A stretch of DNA of 46,204 bases from the NCBI GenBank assembly GCA_937125135.1, contig CAKZLD010000117.1:1-46204 (forward strand). The letters run 5' to 3'. A model generated the notes under the pieces. The model saw nothing but the letters and a program-made list of their open reading frames with translations. It was not told the origin of the DNA and searched no databases. The stretch comes from an uncultured Ignavibacterium sp. (GTDB taxonomy: Bacteria; Bacteroidota; Ignavibacteria; Ignavibacteriales; Ignavibacteriaceae). Both the position numbers and the translations under genes were made by a program. Below are positions 9,209 to 18,949 of this stretch, piece after piece. Position 1 is the stretch's first letter; every line of letters begins with the position of its first letter.

Positions 9209-10332
9209 TGAATTTTGTTTTAGATACTCTTCGAAATTTTCTTCAGGATGAATTACTATACAGAATTGTTTTGATTGTAATTACAATTCTTTTGTCTTTT
9301 TTCGTTTCAAAATTTCTTGGTTTCATAATTAAAAAGATAATCAAACCTTTTGTTCAAAGAACTAGAACAGAAATTGATGACTTATTGGTAAACATTTCGG
9401 GAACTGCAATTTATAGACTTGCTTTTCTTGGTGGTATTTATTTAGCTCTGATTCTATTTGAAAAAGGTATTAAAAGCGATTCTAAATTTTTAGATAAACC
9501 GTTGATCAAGTATTATCCTTTTTTCGAAAATTTAATATTCATTGTCGAAATAATTCTATTTATTGTTTTCATCATCATTTTGCTGAATATTTCATTCAAA
9601 GTAATCAACATAATTTTTGATTGGTACGCTCAAAAGATAAACGCTCAAGATGACAGAAACTTAAGTGGCAGTTTATTTCCTCTCATAAAAAAAGTTTCTA
9701 AGATATTATTATTTATTCTTGCATTTGCGGTGGTTCTTGCAAAATTAAAAATAGATATTAGTGCTTTTGTTGTTTCCTTAGGTGTTGGTTCACTTGCTAT
9801 CGCTTTGGCTGCTCAGGAATCAATTTCAAATATGATTAGTGGTTTTATAATTATGATTGATCGCCCTTTCAGAATAGGAGACAGAATTCGTTATGCTGAT
9901 AATCAGGTGGGTGATGTTGTTGAAATTGGAATTCGTAGTACAAAAATTCAGGATTTTGATAATAATATTGTTGTTATTCCTAATAACGAAATTGTTAAGT
10001 CAAGATTAGTAAACATTACTTATCCTACTACTTTGACAAGGGTAGTTGTAGATGTTGGAGTTGCTTACGGCTCTGACTTGAAGAAAGTAAAAGAGACTTT
10101 ATTAAAAGCAACTGAGGACGATCCCGCATTGTCTAAGGAAAAATCACCAGAAGTATATTTTATGAACTTTGGTGCTTATTCATTGGATTTCAGATTGGTT
10201 GCATTCACAGATCATTATTCGAATGCTTGGGAAATGCAGTGCAGACTTCGCGAAAAAATATATGAATTATTAAACTCAGAGAAGATTGAGATTCCATTCC
10301 CTCAAACTGTAATTCATAAAGCAAAAGATTAA
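9208..10332 (+). CDS. MscS-family mechanosensitive ion channel
   Basis: This 374-residue inner-membrane protein should release solutes on osmotic downshock. Three to four hydrophobic segments occupy the first half (about 15-40, 70-90, 105-140 and 165-190). The pore-lining TM3 signature is SLGVGSLAIALAAQESISNMISG (split here as about 190-215), followed by the beta-domain IMIDRPFRIGDRI with VGDVVEIGIRSTKIQ and IPNNEIV, all diagnostic of the MscS family. The C-terminal alpha/beta domain ends in IEIPFPQTVIH, also typical. It is nested between pyrE (one-base overlap) and a secreted peptidase (10-base gap). Confidence 0.93.
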   Translation: MNFVLDTLRNFLQDELLYRIVLIVITILLSFFVSKFLGFIIKKIIKPFVQRTRTEIDDLLVNISGTAIYRLAFLGGIYLALILFEKGIKSDSKFLDKPLIKYYPFFENLIFIVEIILFIVFIIILLNISFKVINIIFDWYAQKINAQDDRNLSGSLFPLIKKVSKILLFILAFAVVLAKLKIDISAFVVSLGVGSLAIALAAQESISNMISGFIIMIDRPFRIGDRIRYADNQVGDVVEIGIRSTKIQDFDNNIVVIPNNEIVKSRLVNITYPTTLTRVVVDVGVAYGSDLKKVKETLLKATEDDPALSKEKSPEVYFMNFGAYSLDFRLVAFTDHYSNAWEMQCRLREKIYELLNSEKIEIPFPQTVIHKAKD

Positions 10333-10342
10333 AGAAACAATA

Positions 10343-11635
10343 ATGAATAAAATATTTATTACAATAATTTTTATAATCACTACTTCTCTAAATAATCTCT
10401 CATTTCTTTACTGTCAAATAGACTTCGAAGATTATTTCAGAGATGGAGCTCTGAGGATTGATTATTATCACGGAGGCACTAACAATTCTGAGTTTATTAT
10501 TCTTGATGAGATTATCGAAGAAAAATACTGGGCTGGAAATAAAAAGAATCTTATAAGCCCTTTTGATTATGGAAAATATCAAATACTTGTTAAAGATTAT
10601 CAGAATGGTATTATTCTTTATTCATACAATTATTCTACTCTTTTCAGTGAATGGCAAACAACAGAAGAGGCAAAAAATATTTCCAAAATTTTTCATGAAT
10701 CAGTTTTAATTCCTTATCCAAAAAACAAAGTAGTTGTTGAATTTTATTCAAGAGATTCCTCTAATAATTTTAATAATGTTTTTATACTCAACATTGATCC
10801 AAATGATAAATACATCGTAAGAGAAAAAAAATCTAAGTTTAATTCTATTGCTGTTTTCGAGAGCGGTAGTTATAGCGACAAAGTAGATATCGTTATCATT
10901 CCGGAAGGATATACTCATAAAGATAGTACGAAGCTCACTAATGATGTTAAAAGATTTAAACAATATTTATTTAATACTTCACCATTCAAAGAGCATCAGG
11001 ATAAATTTAATATTCGATTAGTTTTTGCTTTCTCTGATGAAAGTGGCACAGACATTCCTCCTGAGAATATATGGAGAAATACAATTCTTAACTCCAGATT
11101 TTATACATTTTATTTGGATAGATACTTGATGACTTCGGATAATAAAACTTTGAGAAATGTTGCTTCGAATGTTCCTTACGATCAGATTTATATAATTGTA
11201 AATACCGATGAATACGGAGGAGGAGCAATTTATAATTATTATGCAGTTTGTGTGAGTGATAATAAATTTTCAGAATATGTCTTCACTCACGAATTTGGAC
11301 ACAGCTTCGCGTTTCTTGCTGATGAGTATTACAACTCAGAAGTAGCTTACGAAAATTTTTATCGTTATGATGTTGAACCTTTGGAACCCAATATAACAAC
11401 TCTCATTGATTTTGAATCTAAATGGAAAAATTTGATCGAAAGTGATATTCCAATTCCCACTCCCAACTCAAGAGAATTTATAAATAAAGTTGGAGTTTTT
11501 GAAGGAGGAGGTTATTCAGCCAAAGGTATATTCAGACCGGAATATGATTGTACGATGAAGTCCATTTCTGTAAATAACTTTTGTGAAGTTTGTAAATTAT
11601 CTATAATTAAAATGATAAATTATTATTGTGAGTAA
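10343..11635 (+). CDS. Secreted M64-family zinc metallopeptidase
   Basis: This is an IgA-peptidase-type (M64) protease of 430 residues. It has a signal peptide (about 1-25, hydrophobic core FITIIFIITTSL, cleavage after LYCQ), an N-terminal all-beta propeptide-like region (about 30-160), then the catalytic domain starting near VDIVIIPEGYT. The active site is HEFGHSFAFLADEYY at about 316-330: HExxH plus a conserved downstream DEY. The CTMKS and FCEVC cysteine motifs near the C-terminus are usual for the family. Bacteroidota M64 enzymes are generally exported, and despite the family name the natural substrate is not an immunoglobulin in free-living organisms. No T9SS sorting domain is present, so it is likely periplasmic. 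Confidence 0.88.
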   Translation: MNKIFITIIFIITTSLNNLSFLYCQIDFEDYFRDGALRIDYYHGGTNNSEFIILDEIIEEKYWAGNKKNLISPFDYGKYQILVKDYQNGIILYSYNYSTLFSEWQTTEEAKNISKIFHESVLIPYPKNKVVVEFYSRDSSNNFNNVFILNIDPNDKYIVREKKSKFNSIAVFESGSYSDKVDIVIIPEGYTHKDSTKLTNDVKRFKQYLFNTSPFKEHQDKFNIRLVFAFSDESGTDIPPENIWRNTILNSRFYTFYLDRYLMTSDNKTLRNVASNVPYDQIYIIVNTDEYGGGAIYNYYAVCVSDNKFSEYVFTHEFGHSFAFLADEYYNSEVAYENFYRYDVEPLEPNITTLIDFESKWKNLIESDIPIPTPNSREFINKVGVFEGGGYSAKGIFRPEYDCTMKSISVNNFCEVCKLSIIKMINYYCE

Positions 11636-11642
11636 AGGTTAG

Positions 11643-12878
11643 ATGGATCAAAAAAAATTACATAGAACAATTGAAAACATTGCCTCGAAAAAATTTTCTG
11701 ATGAACAGGAAATGCTAATCAGTGTTTTAGACCAAATTGTTTATGATAAAACTTTTCACATTACAGGCGGAAGAATCTGGAAATTAGAACCATCAATTCA
11801 GTCTTATAAATTATTATATCAAACTGGCTTGATGGAGAAAATTGATCCTAAATTCAAAATAAGATTAAAAAATTATCCGGAATTTGACAGAATAGAAAAG
11901 GAAAGGACAATTTTAGCAGATGAAACATTAACTGAGTTAAAGAGAAAAGGTATATTTAAGTATTCAGCCACTGGTGTCGGTAGTAAGATTAAACTCAATA
12001 ATAAAATTTATTATGAATACATCTTTGCTCTGAACAGCGATTCTCTTGATGAAGAGTTCCGTTTGAATATGAGTATAATTGCAACGGCGCTCACTTCACA
12101 AATTAAACAAAGAAGAATTCTTGCAAGTGCTTCAAACTTAAAAGCTGATATAGATAAAGCAAGACAACTTCAGAGAAGCATTCTCCCTGAACATGAATAT
12201 CATTTTAATTCATACGAGATATTTGGACTCACTCATCCTGCAGAAATAGTTGGTGGTGATTTTTTTGATTACTTAGAAATTGGTGAAGATAAAGACAGAC
12301 TTGCAATTGCAGTTGGTGATGCAGCCAGCAAAGGGGTAGCCGCAGCTGCTGAGGCAATGTATATCTCAGGAGCACTTCGTATGGCAAGTAATTTTGAAAT
12401 AAAAATTACTCCATTGATGAAGAAGATGAATCAATTGGTTAATAAAATTTTTGAAGATGATAAGTTTTCTTCTCTCTTTTATGGCGAAATTTCTATTGAT
12501 AAGAAAGGATTGTTTCTTTACACTAATGCAGGTCATAATCCTCCAATATTTTATAACAGCAGAAAAAACAAAATTGAATATCTGATGGTAACTGGTCCTG
12601 TACTTGGTCCAGTTCCGCACGCTAAATATGATATCGAAAGCATAAATATTTATCCAAATGATATTTTGTTGATTTTTACTGACGGAATAATTGAGTCAAC
12701 TAATTCACAAGGGGAAGCTTATCCAGAAATAAGGTTAGTTCAATTACTGAAACAAAATAAAGAGAAATCACCAAAAGAAATTGCGATGATTATTCTGGAT
12801 GATATTCTAAAGTTTAACAAAAACGGAACTTATTCCGATGACAAAACAATGGTAATTATTAAACGAACAAAATTTTGA
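11643..12878 (+). CDS. SpoIIE/RsbU-type PP2C serine phosphatase
   Basis: This is a PPM-family protein phosphatase with an N-terminal sensory region. The first 155 residues look GAF-like (alternating helices and strands, e.g. GVGSKIKLNNKIYYEYIFAL). A helical linker follows (ASNLKADIDKARQLQRSILP, the usual RsbU switch helix), then the phosphatase domain. Metal ligands are visible as EIVGGDFFDY, AVGDAASKGVAAA, IFTDGIIES and YSDDKTMVII; the common GDxxGKG is GDAASKG here. Such proteins dephosphorylate anti-sigma-factor antagonists in partner-switching cascades, but no antagonist or switch kinase lies next to it. Its stop overlaps the upstream edge of the aldehyde dehydrogenase gene. Confidence 0.88.
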   Translation: MDQKKLHRTIENIASKKFSDEQEMLISVLDQIVYDKTFHITGGRIWKLEPSIQSYKLLYQTGLMEKIDPKFKIRLKNYPEFDRIEKERTILADETLTELKRKGIFKYSATGVGSKIKLNNKIYYEYIFALNSDSLDEEFRLNMSIIATALTSQIKQRRILASASNLKADIDKARQLQRSILPEHEYHFNSYEIFGLTHPAEIVGGDFFDYLEIGEDKDRLAIAVGDAASKGVAAAAEAMYISGALRMASNFEIKITPLMKKMNQLVNKIFEDDKFSSLFYGEISIDKKGLFLYTNAGHNPPIFYNSRKNKIEYLMVTGPVLGPVPHAKYDIESINIYPNDILLIFTDGIIESTNSQGEAYPEIRLVQLLKQNKEKSPKEIAMIILDDILKFNKNGTYSDDKTMVIIKRTKF

Positions 12879-12886
12879 GTACTAAA

Positions 12887-14251
12887 ATGATTCAATCAAT
12901 TAATCCTTCAAATAATTCTTTAATTGCTTCTTATCAGGAATATGATGAGAAAAGAATTCAATCAATAATCGAAAATGCTATTGCTCAGTTTACAAATTGG
13001 TCAGGTGTTTCATTTAGTAAGAGAGCAGAGCTGTTGAAGAAAGTAGCTGCAATCCTGAGGGAAGATAGAAAAATGTTAGCTGAACTGATGACTTTAGAAA
13101 TGGGTAAGCCGATTATTCAATCTTATGCAGAAGTTGATAAATGTGCATGGGTTTGTGATTATTATGCTGAAAATGGAGAAAAGTTTTTAATGGATGAAAT
13201 CGTTCAAACTGATTTTTCGAAAAGTTATATTTCATTCCAACCATTAGGAGTTATTCTTGCAATAATGCCTTGGAATTTTCCACTATGGCAAGTATTCAGA
13301 TTTGCTGCTCCAACTTTAATGGCTGGAAATACAGCAATCTTAAAACATGCTTCAAATGTGAGTGGATGTGCTTTGGAGATTGAAAAAATTTTTTTGAGAG
13401 CTGGTTTTCCCGAATTTACATTTAGTACTGTTCTTTTAAGTTCATCAAGAATTGAAGAAATTATTTCACATCCATCAGTTCAGGCAGTTTCATTAACTGG
13501 TAGTGTTCCGGCTGGCTCATCTGTAGCTTCATTATCTGGTAGATATTTGAAAAAAACTTTGTTAGAACTTGGCGGAAGTGATCCATATGTCGTTTTAAGA
13601 GATGCCGATTTGAAATTAGCAGTTGAGACCTGTGTAACTTCAAGATTGATAAATGCAGGACAAAGCTGTATCGCAGCAAAAAGATTCATCGTTGAAGCAC
13701 CTATCTATGATGAATTTGTTGAATTGTACACCAATCTAATGGCTTCCAAGAAAATGGGCGATCCGTTTGATGAAACAAATGATATTGGACCTCAGGCAAG
13801 TTCAAAATTAAGAGATGAACTTCATCAACAAGTTGTTGAGAGTGTTTCCAAAGGAGCAGTTCTGAAAACTGGTGGATTCATTCCTGATTATAAAGGAGCA
13901 TATTATCCTCCAACAGTTCTTTCTGATGTTCAACCCGGAATGCCTGCTTTCGATGAAGAAATTTTCGGTCCTGTAGCGGCAATCGTTAAAGCTCAAGATG
14001 AAGATGATGCAATACGTCTTGCAAATAAAAGTATTTTTGGTTTGGGTGCTGCAGTATTTACAAACGATGTAGCAAAAGGAGAGCTTATTGCGAGAAATAA
14101 ACTTCGAGCTGGCTCCTGCTTTGTAAATGCATTTGTTAGATCTGATCCAAGATTACCATTTGGTGGCATTCAACAATCTGGTTACGGAAGAGAACTTTCA
14201 ATTTTTGGAATAAGAGAATTTGTAAACATCAAAACTGTAGTAGTAAAATGA
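12887..14251 (+). CDS. Succinate-semialdehyde dehydrogenase-like NAD(P)-dependent aldehyde dehydrogenase
   Basis: This is a 454-residue ALDH-superfamily enzyme, closest in look to the short GabD/Sad type that oxidises succinic semialdehyde to succinate. Visible features: EMGKPI, the cofactor region MPWNFPLWQVFRFAAPTL, the coenzyme loop LTGSVPAGSSVA, the general-base segment LLELGGSDPYVVL, the catalytic cysteine in NAGQSCIAAKRF, and EEIFGPVAAI. ATG 12887 gives the usual N-terminus MIQSINPSN; the in-frame TTG at 12875 would overlap the phosphatase gene. The exact aldehyde is not certain. It overlaps the next gene by four bases (ATGA). Confidence 0.88.
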   Translation: MIQSINPSNNSLIASYQEYDEKRIQSIIENAIAQFTNWSGVSFSKRAELLKKVAAILREDRKMLAELMTLEMGKPIIQSYAEVDKCAWVCDYYAENGEKFLMDEIVQTDFSKSYISFQPLGVILAIMPWNFPLWQVFRFAAPTLMAGNTAILKHASNVSGCALEIEKIFLRAGFPEFTFSTVLLSSSRIEEIISHPSVQAVSLTGSVPAGSSVASLSGRYLKKTLLELGGSDPYVVLRDADLKLAVETCVTSRLINAGQSCIAAKRFIVEAPIYDEFVELYTNLMASKKMGDPFDETNDIGPQASSKLRDELHQQVVESVSKGAVLKTGGFIPDYKGAYYPPTVLSDVQPGMPAFDEEIFGPVAAIVKAQDEDDAIRLANKSIFGLGAAVFTNDVAKGELIARNKLRAGSCFVNAFVRSDPRLPFGGIQQSGYGRELSIFGIREFVNIKTVVVK

Positions 14252-15603
14252 ATCAGGATTCAATAATAACCGGGGATCAAATTATCCCAAATACTTCTAA
14301 TCAAAATGGTTTACTTAAAAATTTATTCCCATCACCTGAACCAATAATTCATTCATCAGATTTGTTATTGATTTTTCAAAGCATCGCTGTTGTGATTTTT
14401 ATTGGTTTGTTAATCGGATTGGAAAGAGAATACTCAAGAAAAAAAGATGAAAAGATTTTCGCCGGAATAAGAACTTTTCCTTTGATAGGACTTTTAGGTT
14501 TTACATCAGCATTAGTTTCTTCAATTACCATTGATTGGCTCTATGCTGTTATTTTTCTGGGATTTTCTACACTTTCTACTGCTGCTTATTATTCAGCTGC
14601 TGTTCGCGGCAGAAGAGGCGGAACCTCAGAAATTGCAGGTTTTATTGTTTTCCTCCTTGGCTCGATGGTATTTTGGGGATATATGCATTTACCAGTCATT
14701 ATTGCAATAATTATTACTCTATTTCTTTCGCTTAAAATTCAGTTACATTCGTTTGTGGGTAAAATCAACGCAGAAGATATATATGCAACTTTGAAACTTG
14801 CAATAATTACTTTAATAATTCTTCCAATTCTTCCGGATAAAACTATCGGACCGTTGAATGTCTTAAATCCAACATTAATTTGGTATATGGTAATTTTTGT
14901 AAGTGGATTAAGTTTTCTTGGTTATGTTTTAATAAAATTATATGGCAGTAAAAAAGGGATATTGTTTACAAGTATTCTTGGTGGTTTAGTTTCAAGTACT
15001 GCTTACGCTTTTTCGATAAGTAAAAAAAGTATTGTCGAGGAAAATCTTTCAAATAATTATTCATTAGGTATTGTTGCAGCTTCCTCTATGATGTTCATAA
15101 GAGTCATAATTATCATTTCGATTCTCAATCCAAATTTTGCAAGAATAATTTTTGTCCCGATGATTATTTTCTCTCTGATTGGGTTCAGCATTTATTTGAT
15201 CTTATTTAGAAAGTCAAACAATATTAGTGGAGAAGAATTAAATATTAAGAATCCTTTTGAACTAACATCTGCATTTTTGTTCGGGGTTATTTTTGCTGTA
15301 ACTATATTTATCACAAAATTAGCTCAAACTTATTTAGGCAATCAGGGAGTATATATTGCAAGTGCATTAGCAGGATTTTCAAGTATAGATGCTATAATTT
15401 TATCACTATCAAAATTTTTCAATGAATCAATTGTGGGAAGTGAAGCCAAGAAAGCATTAATATTTGCCACTTCAACAAATACACTTATTAAAATAGTTAT
15501 CACTTACATTTGGGGGAGTAAACAATTATCGAAAATTGCTTTAAAAGGTTTGGGAATAATTCTTTTCGCCCAAATAATTTATTTGATAATTCTTTTTCTT
15601 TAG
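14248..15603 (+). CDS. MgtC/SapB-family membrane protein with DUF4010 domain
   Basis: This 451-residue integral membrane protein has an N-terminal MgtC/SapB domain (about 45-160) with the conserved GLLIGLEREYSRK and IRTFPLIGLLGF, followed by a longer DUF4010 region (about 190-450) made of further hydrophobic segments. I estimate ten or more transmembrane helices. The first 40 residues are polar and low in complexity. MgtC-fold proteins modulate ATP synthase or Mg2+ homeostasis in some pathogens, but the function of the DUF4010-fused form is not established. It overlaps the aldehyde dehydrogenase gene and is followed one base later by truA. Confidence 0.88.
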   Translation: MNQDSIITGDQIIPNTSNQNGLLKNLFPSPEPIIHSSDLLLIFQSIAVVIFIGLLIGLEREYSRKKDEKIFAGIRTFPLIGLLGFTSALVSSITIDWLYAVIFLGFSTLSTAAYYSAAVRGRRGGTSEIAGFIVFLLGSMVFWGYMHLPVIIAIIITLFLSLKIQLHSFVGKINAEDIYATLKLAIITLIILPILPDKTIGPLNVLNPTLIWYMVIFVSGLSFLGYVLIKLYGSKKGILFTSILGGLVSSTAYAFSISKKSIVEENLSNNYSLGIVAASSMMFIRVIIIISILNPNFARIIFVPMIIFSLIGFSIYLILFRKSNNISGEELNIKNPFELTSAFLFGVIFAVTIFITKLAQTYLGNQGVYIASALAGFSSIDAIILSLSKFFNESIVGSEAKKALIFATSTNTLIKIVITYIWGSKQLSKIALKGLGIILFAQIIYLIILFL

Positions 15604-15604
15604 A

Positions 15605-16333
15605 ATGAATAACTATCTTCTTTCAATTCAGTATGATGGAACAAAATATAATGGTTGGCAATATCAAAACAATGCCAGAACAATTCAGGAAGAAATAGAA
15701 AAATCAATAAGTAAAATTTTAAGGAAAGAAATTAAAATAATAGGTTCTGGAAGAACAGATACCGGAGTTCATGCACTTGATCAAAAAGCTAATTTCAAAA
15801 CGGAAGAAAATCTGAATCTTTTTGTTTTTAAATATTCATTGAATTCAGTTTTACCAAACGATATATCTATAAACAATATTATTTCAGTACCAGAAAATTT
15901 TCACGCAAGATTTGATGCAAAAAAGAGAACATATATTTATTTAATATCGGATAAAAAATCTCCTTTCTACTATAATTATTCTTATTTTTATCCGGTAAAT
16001 CTTGATATCGAATATTTAAATCAAATCTCTGAAACACTTTTGGGTGAAAAAAATTTTTCTGCTTTTTGTAAAAAAGGATCTGATGAGGAGAACAAAATTT
16101 GTAATGTTTATAAAGCATGTTGGATCAAAAAAAAAGAAATTACAATTTTTAAGATCACTTCGAATCGCTTTTTAAGGGGAATGGTCAGAGCAATCGTTGG
16201 AACATTATTAAACGCTGCGAAGAAAAAATTAAATCATAAAGAAATTGAAACAATAATAAATAATAAGAATAGAGAATTCGCAGGAGAAAATGTTCCTGCA
16301 AAAGGTTTATTTTTATACAAAGTGGAGTATTAA
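15605..16333 (+). CDS. truA: tRNA pseudouridine synthase A
   Basis: TruA converts uridines 38-40 of the tRNA anticodon stem-loop to pseudouridine. The 242-residue length is normal. The catalytic motif GSGRTDTGVHA carries the essential aspartate at residue 52; YDGTKYNGWQYQ near the N-terminus, FHARFDAKKRTY in the middle and NRFLRGMVRAIVGTLL in the C-terminal half are family landmarks. It begins one base after the stop of the membrane protein gene and its stop directly abuts the ATG of the SDR gene, so it sits inside a compact operon. Confidence 0.95.
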   Translation: MNNYLLSIQYDGTKYNGWQYQNNARTIQEEIEKSISKILRKEIKIIGSGRTDTGVHALDQKANFKTEENLNLFVFKYSLNSVLPNDISINNIISVPENFHARFDAKKRTYIYLISDKKSPFYYNYSYFYPVNLDIEYLNQISETLLGEKNFSAFCKKGSDEENKICNVYKACWIKKKEITIFKITSNRFLRGMVRAIVGTLLNAAKKKLNHKEIETIINNKNREFAGENVPAKGLFLYKVEY

Positions 16334-17089
16334 ATGATTAATCTTAAATCAAAAGTTGTTCTTATCACTGGTGGTAGCAGGGGAATTGGTGCTTCTTGTG
16401 TAAAGTACTTTTCTATTACCAATGCTTCTGTTGCATTTACTTATAATAAGAACTCATCTGAAGCAAATAAAATTGCGAAAAGATATTCTAAACTTACAAA
16501 GTGTAATTCTTATAAAGTTGATATTTCAGACCCTGAACAAATTAAAGCTTGTGTGGATAATGTAATAAATGATTTTGGGAGAATAGATATTTTGGTTAAT
16601 AATGCCGGCATATGGAAGGAAGGGAAAATTGATAAAATGACTTTAGAAGATTGGGAAGAAACTTTGAGAGTAAATTTGACTTCAGCTTTTTATTTTACAA
16701 GATTAGTAGTTCCTTATATGAAGAAAAAGAGATTTGGCAGAATTATAAATATTTCTTCAACTGCTGGACAGAGAGGAGAAGGAAGCTATTCACATTACGC
16801 AGCTTCGAAAGGTGGAATGATTTCTTTCACTAAATCTATAGCTGAGGAATTAGCTGAATATAATATTTTAGCAAACTGTGTTGCTCCGGGTTGGGTATGG
16901 ACTGATATGTCAATTCCAACTTTAAGTAATAAAGAAGTTTTAATGAAGGAGTTACAGGAAATTCCTCTCAAAAAAATTCCAAGTCCTGATGATATTGCTG
17001 GTCCTGTATTATTCCTAGCTTCTGAATTATCGAAGCATATAACTGGTGAAGTTATAAATGTTAATGGCGGTTCCTTAATGTGTGGTTAA
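16334..17089 (+). CDS. Short-chain dehydrogenase/reductase (FabG-like)
   Basis: This 251-residue classical SDR has the NAD(P)-binding motif TGGSRGIGAS (about 12-21), NNAG at 89-92, and the catalytic tetrad N114, S142, Y155 and K159 (ISSTAG and YAASKGG). The C-terminus GEVINVNGGSLM is that of FabG-type 3-oxoacyl-ACP reductases. Because the organism should have a fabG within a fatty-acid synthesis cluster and no such genes are nearby, I only call it FabG-like; a role in another keto-reduction is equally possible. A crotonase gene follows three genes later, which may hint at fatty-acyl metabolism. Confidence 0.9.
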   Translation: MINLKSKVVLITGGSRGIGASCVKYFSITNASVAFTYNKNSSEANKIAKRYSKLTKCNSYKVDISDPEQIKACVDNVINDFGRIDILVNNAGIWKEGKIDKMTLEDWEETLRVNLTSAFYFTRLVVPYMKKKRFGRIINISSTAGQRGEGSYSHYAASKGGMISFTKSIAEELAEYNILANCVAPGWVWTDMSIPTLSNKEVLMKELQEIPLKKIPSPDDIAGPVLFLASELSKHITGEVINVNGGSLMCG

Positions 17090-17090
17090 A

Positions 17091-17540
17091 ATGGAAGAAT
17101 TGGCTTCATTACATCAGAAGATAATTCATTTTCCAATAGCTTTTTTGGTTATTTATCCGTTTGTTGAAATTTTTTCCTTTATGAAAAAATCTGATTTTAG
17201 TGATAAATTGAGTCTGGTAATTCTTATTATTGGAATATTCGGTTTAATCTTAGCTTTAATAACGGGAAATTCTAATTTGAATATTTATAAAAATATTTCT
17301 AATGCTGAGTTAAAGATTCTAAATTCACATATTGAATTTGCAAATTATACTGCATGGTTTTCTGGAATACTTTTTTTATTAAGAATTTATTTCATCAGAA
17401 AGATAAAAACCAATTTTAGTTACAGAATAATTATCATCTTGATTTCAATAGTAGTTTTATATTTCGTAATAATGACAGGAGAGTTTGGCGGAAAGACGAA
17501 TGAAATTATCACAAAATACAAAATGAATATTCACAAATAG
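17091..17540 (+). CDS. Four-helix membrane protein resembling DUF2231
   Basis: This 149-residue protein has four predicted transmembrane segments (about 10-27, 40-58, 82-100 and 108-128). The N-terminus LASLHQKIIHFPIAFLVIYP carries the His-x4-His-Phe-Pro-Ile-Ala pattern found at the start of DUF2231 proteins, where the histidines may bind haem or metal. GEFGGK near the end also fits that family. ATG 17091 is used, one base after the SDR stop; a GTG at 17082 would overlap the SDR gene. Function is unknown. Confidence 0.75.
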   Translation: MEELASLHQKIIHFPIAFLVIYPFVEIFSFMKKSDFSDKLSLVILIIGIFGLILALITGNSNLNIYKNISNAELKILNSHIEFANYTAWFSGILFLLRIYFIRKIKTNFSYRIIIILISIVVLYFVIMTGEFGGKTNEIITKYKMNIHK

Positions 17541-17556
17541 TATTCAGTAAAATGAA

Positions 17557-18150
17557 ATGAAAAAATTATTTGTTGTACTTGTTTTTATTTGTTGTTTGTT
17601 CGAATTGAATGCTCAAACGTTGATCACTAGTAAAGCTCAGGGATCATTTTTAAGCTTTGGGGCTGGACCGAGATTACCTGTTTTCGATTTCTTTAAAAAT
17701 ACAGATATTGGATACGGATTTAATGTTGAGTTTTCATATTCAGATACAGATATACTTCCTTTGTTTTTTTATGCGTCTATAGGTTTCGATCAGTTTCCGG
17801 GTTCACAGAATTTTTTTCAAGAATCAGATTATTCTAATTTTCATACAAATGCTTTAGCAATTGATGTTGGACTGCGTCATTATTTTTCGCCATTAGCTGA
17901 AAATATTGTTTTGTTTATGCCATTTATTCAAGGCGGACTATCATATTCTTTATTCCAAAAATTACACGAGTTTAAACTTGATAGAGGCAGAAATAATTTC
18001 CTTGAAGAAAATTCAAAACTGGGTATTAATGTCGGCGGAGGATTTTCAATGTTTATGATGGAAGTTCTTGGTTCTTATCATTTCTTTAAATCGAATAATT
18101 TTATTTCAATGGACTTAAAAATTAGAATACCAATTTTTGTAAGCTTATAG
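17557..18150 (+). CDS. Small outer-membrane beta-barrel-like protein
   Basis: This 197-residue product has a signal peptide (MKKLFVVLVFICCLFELNAQ, cleaved after NAQ). The rest consists of alternating-residue beta strands with aromatic ends (GYGFNVEFSYS, PLFFYASIGFDQF, ALAIDVGLRHYF, MPFIQGGLSYSLF, GINVGGGFSMFMMEVLGSYHFF) and ends in a short strand, KIRIPIFVSL. This pattern fits an eight-stranded OmpA/OmpW-like outer-membrane barrel. No specific family is recognised. It lies between a membrane protein and a crotonase gene in the same run; there is no obvious functional link with either. Confidence 0.72.
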   Translation: MKKLFVVLVFICCLFELNAQTLITSKAQGSFLSFGAGPRLPVFDFFKNTDIGYGFNVEFSYSDTDILPLFFYASIGFDQFPGSQNFFQESDYSNFHTNALAIDVGLRHYFSPLAENIVLFMPFIQGGLSYSLFQKLHEFKLDRGRNNFLEENSKLGINVGGGFSMFMMEVLGSYHFFKSNNFISMDLKIRIPIFVSL

Positions 18151-18158
18151 GAGTAAAA

Positions 18159-18941
18159 ATGGAATTAAAAAATTTAACAATCGAGTATGTCGAAAAAATC
18201 GCAATAGTTAGAATTAACCGCCCTGAAAAATTAAATGCTCTCAATAGACAAACTTTAGAAGAATTAAAATTTGTCTTTCAAAAATTAAATGATGATGACA
18301 AAGTCTATTCAGTTGTATTGACTGGAGCGGGAGAGAAAGCTTTTGTTGCTGGAGCAGATATTTCTGAGCTAAATAAATTATCAATGTTGGAAGGCAAACA
18401 ATTTGCTGAATATGGACAAGAAGTTTTCAATTACATAGAACAAATGGAAAAACCTGTTGTTGCAGCAGTAAATGGATTTGCTCTTGGCGGTGGTTGTGAA
18501 TTAGCATTGGCTTGTCATTTCAGATACGCTTCGGATAATGCAAAGTTCGGTCAACCTGAAGTTAATCTTGGAATAATTCCCGGCTATGGTGGTACTCAAC
18601 GATTAACGAGACTTGTTGGTAAAGGCAGAGCTATGGAAATGATTTTAACAGGCAATCTGATAAGCTCAGAAGAAGCATTGAAGATTGGTCTTGTGAATAA
18701 AATTTTTAGTAAAGAAGAATTACTTTCTAAGACAATAGAAATCTTAAATCTTATCAACTCTAAAGGTCAACAAGCTATCAGAATAGCGATTAAAGCTATA
18801 AATGCTACAAGTCAAATGAGTTTGAACCAAGGACTAAATTACGAAGCAATATTATTCGGTCTTTGTTGTGGTACGAATGACTTCAAGGAAGGTACATTAG
18901 CATTTCTTGAGAAGCGAACCCCGAATTTTACCAATACTTAG
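18159..18941 (+). CDS. Enoyl-CoA hydratase/isomerase (crotonase family)
   Basis: This 260-residue enzyme probably hydrates 2-enoyl-CoA. The oxyanion-hole segments AFVAGADISEL and NGFALGGGCELALA are present, and both catalytic glutamates of true hydratases are kept: E114 in GGGCELA and E134 in GQPEVNLGIIPGYGGTQRL. The C-terminal FLEKRTPNF is the normal helix end. It is preceded by a good ribosome-binding site (AGGAG) and could serve fatty-acid beta-oxidation or short-chain acyl-CoA (crotonyl-CoA) turnover; no thiolase or 3-hydroxyacyl-CoA dehydrogenase is adjacent to decide. Confidence 0.93.
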   Translation: MELKNLTIEYVEKIAIVRINRPEKLNALNRQTLEELKFVFQKLNDDDKVYSVVLTGAGEKAFVAGADISELNKLSMLEGKQFAEYGQEVFNYIEQMEKPVVAAVNGFALGGGCELALACHFRYASDNAKFGQPEVNLGIIPGYGGTQRLTRLVGKGRAMEMILTGNLISSEEALKIGLVNKIFSKEELLSKTIEILNLINSKGQQAIRIAIKAINATSQMSLNQGLNYEAILFGLCCGTNDFKEGTLAFLEKRTPNFTNT

Positions 18942-18949
18942 TTTCTATT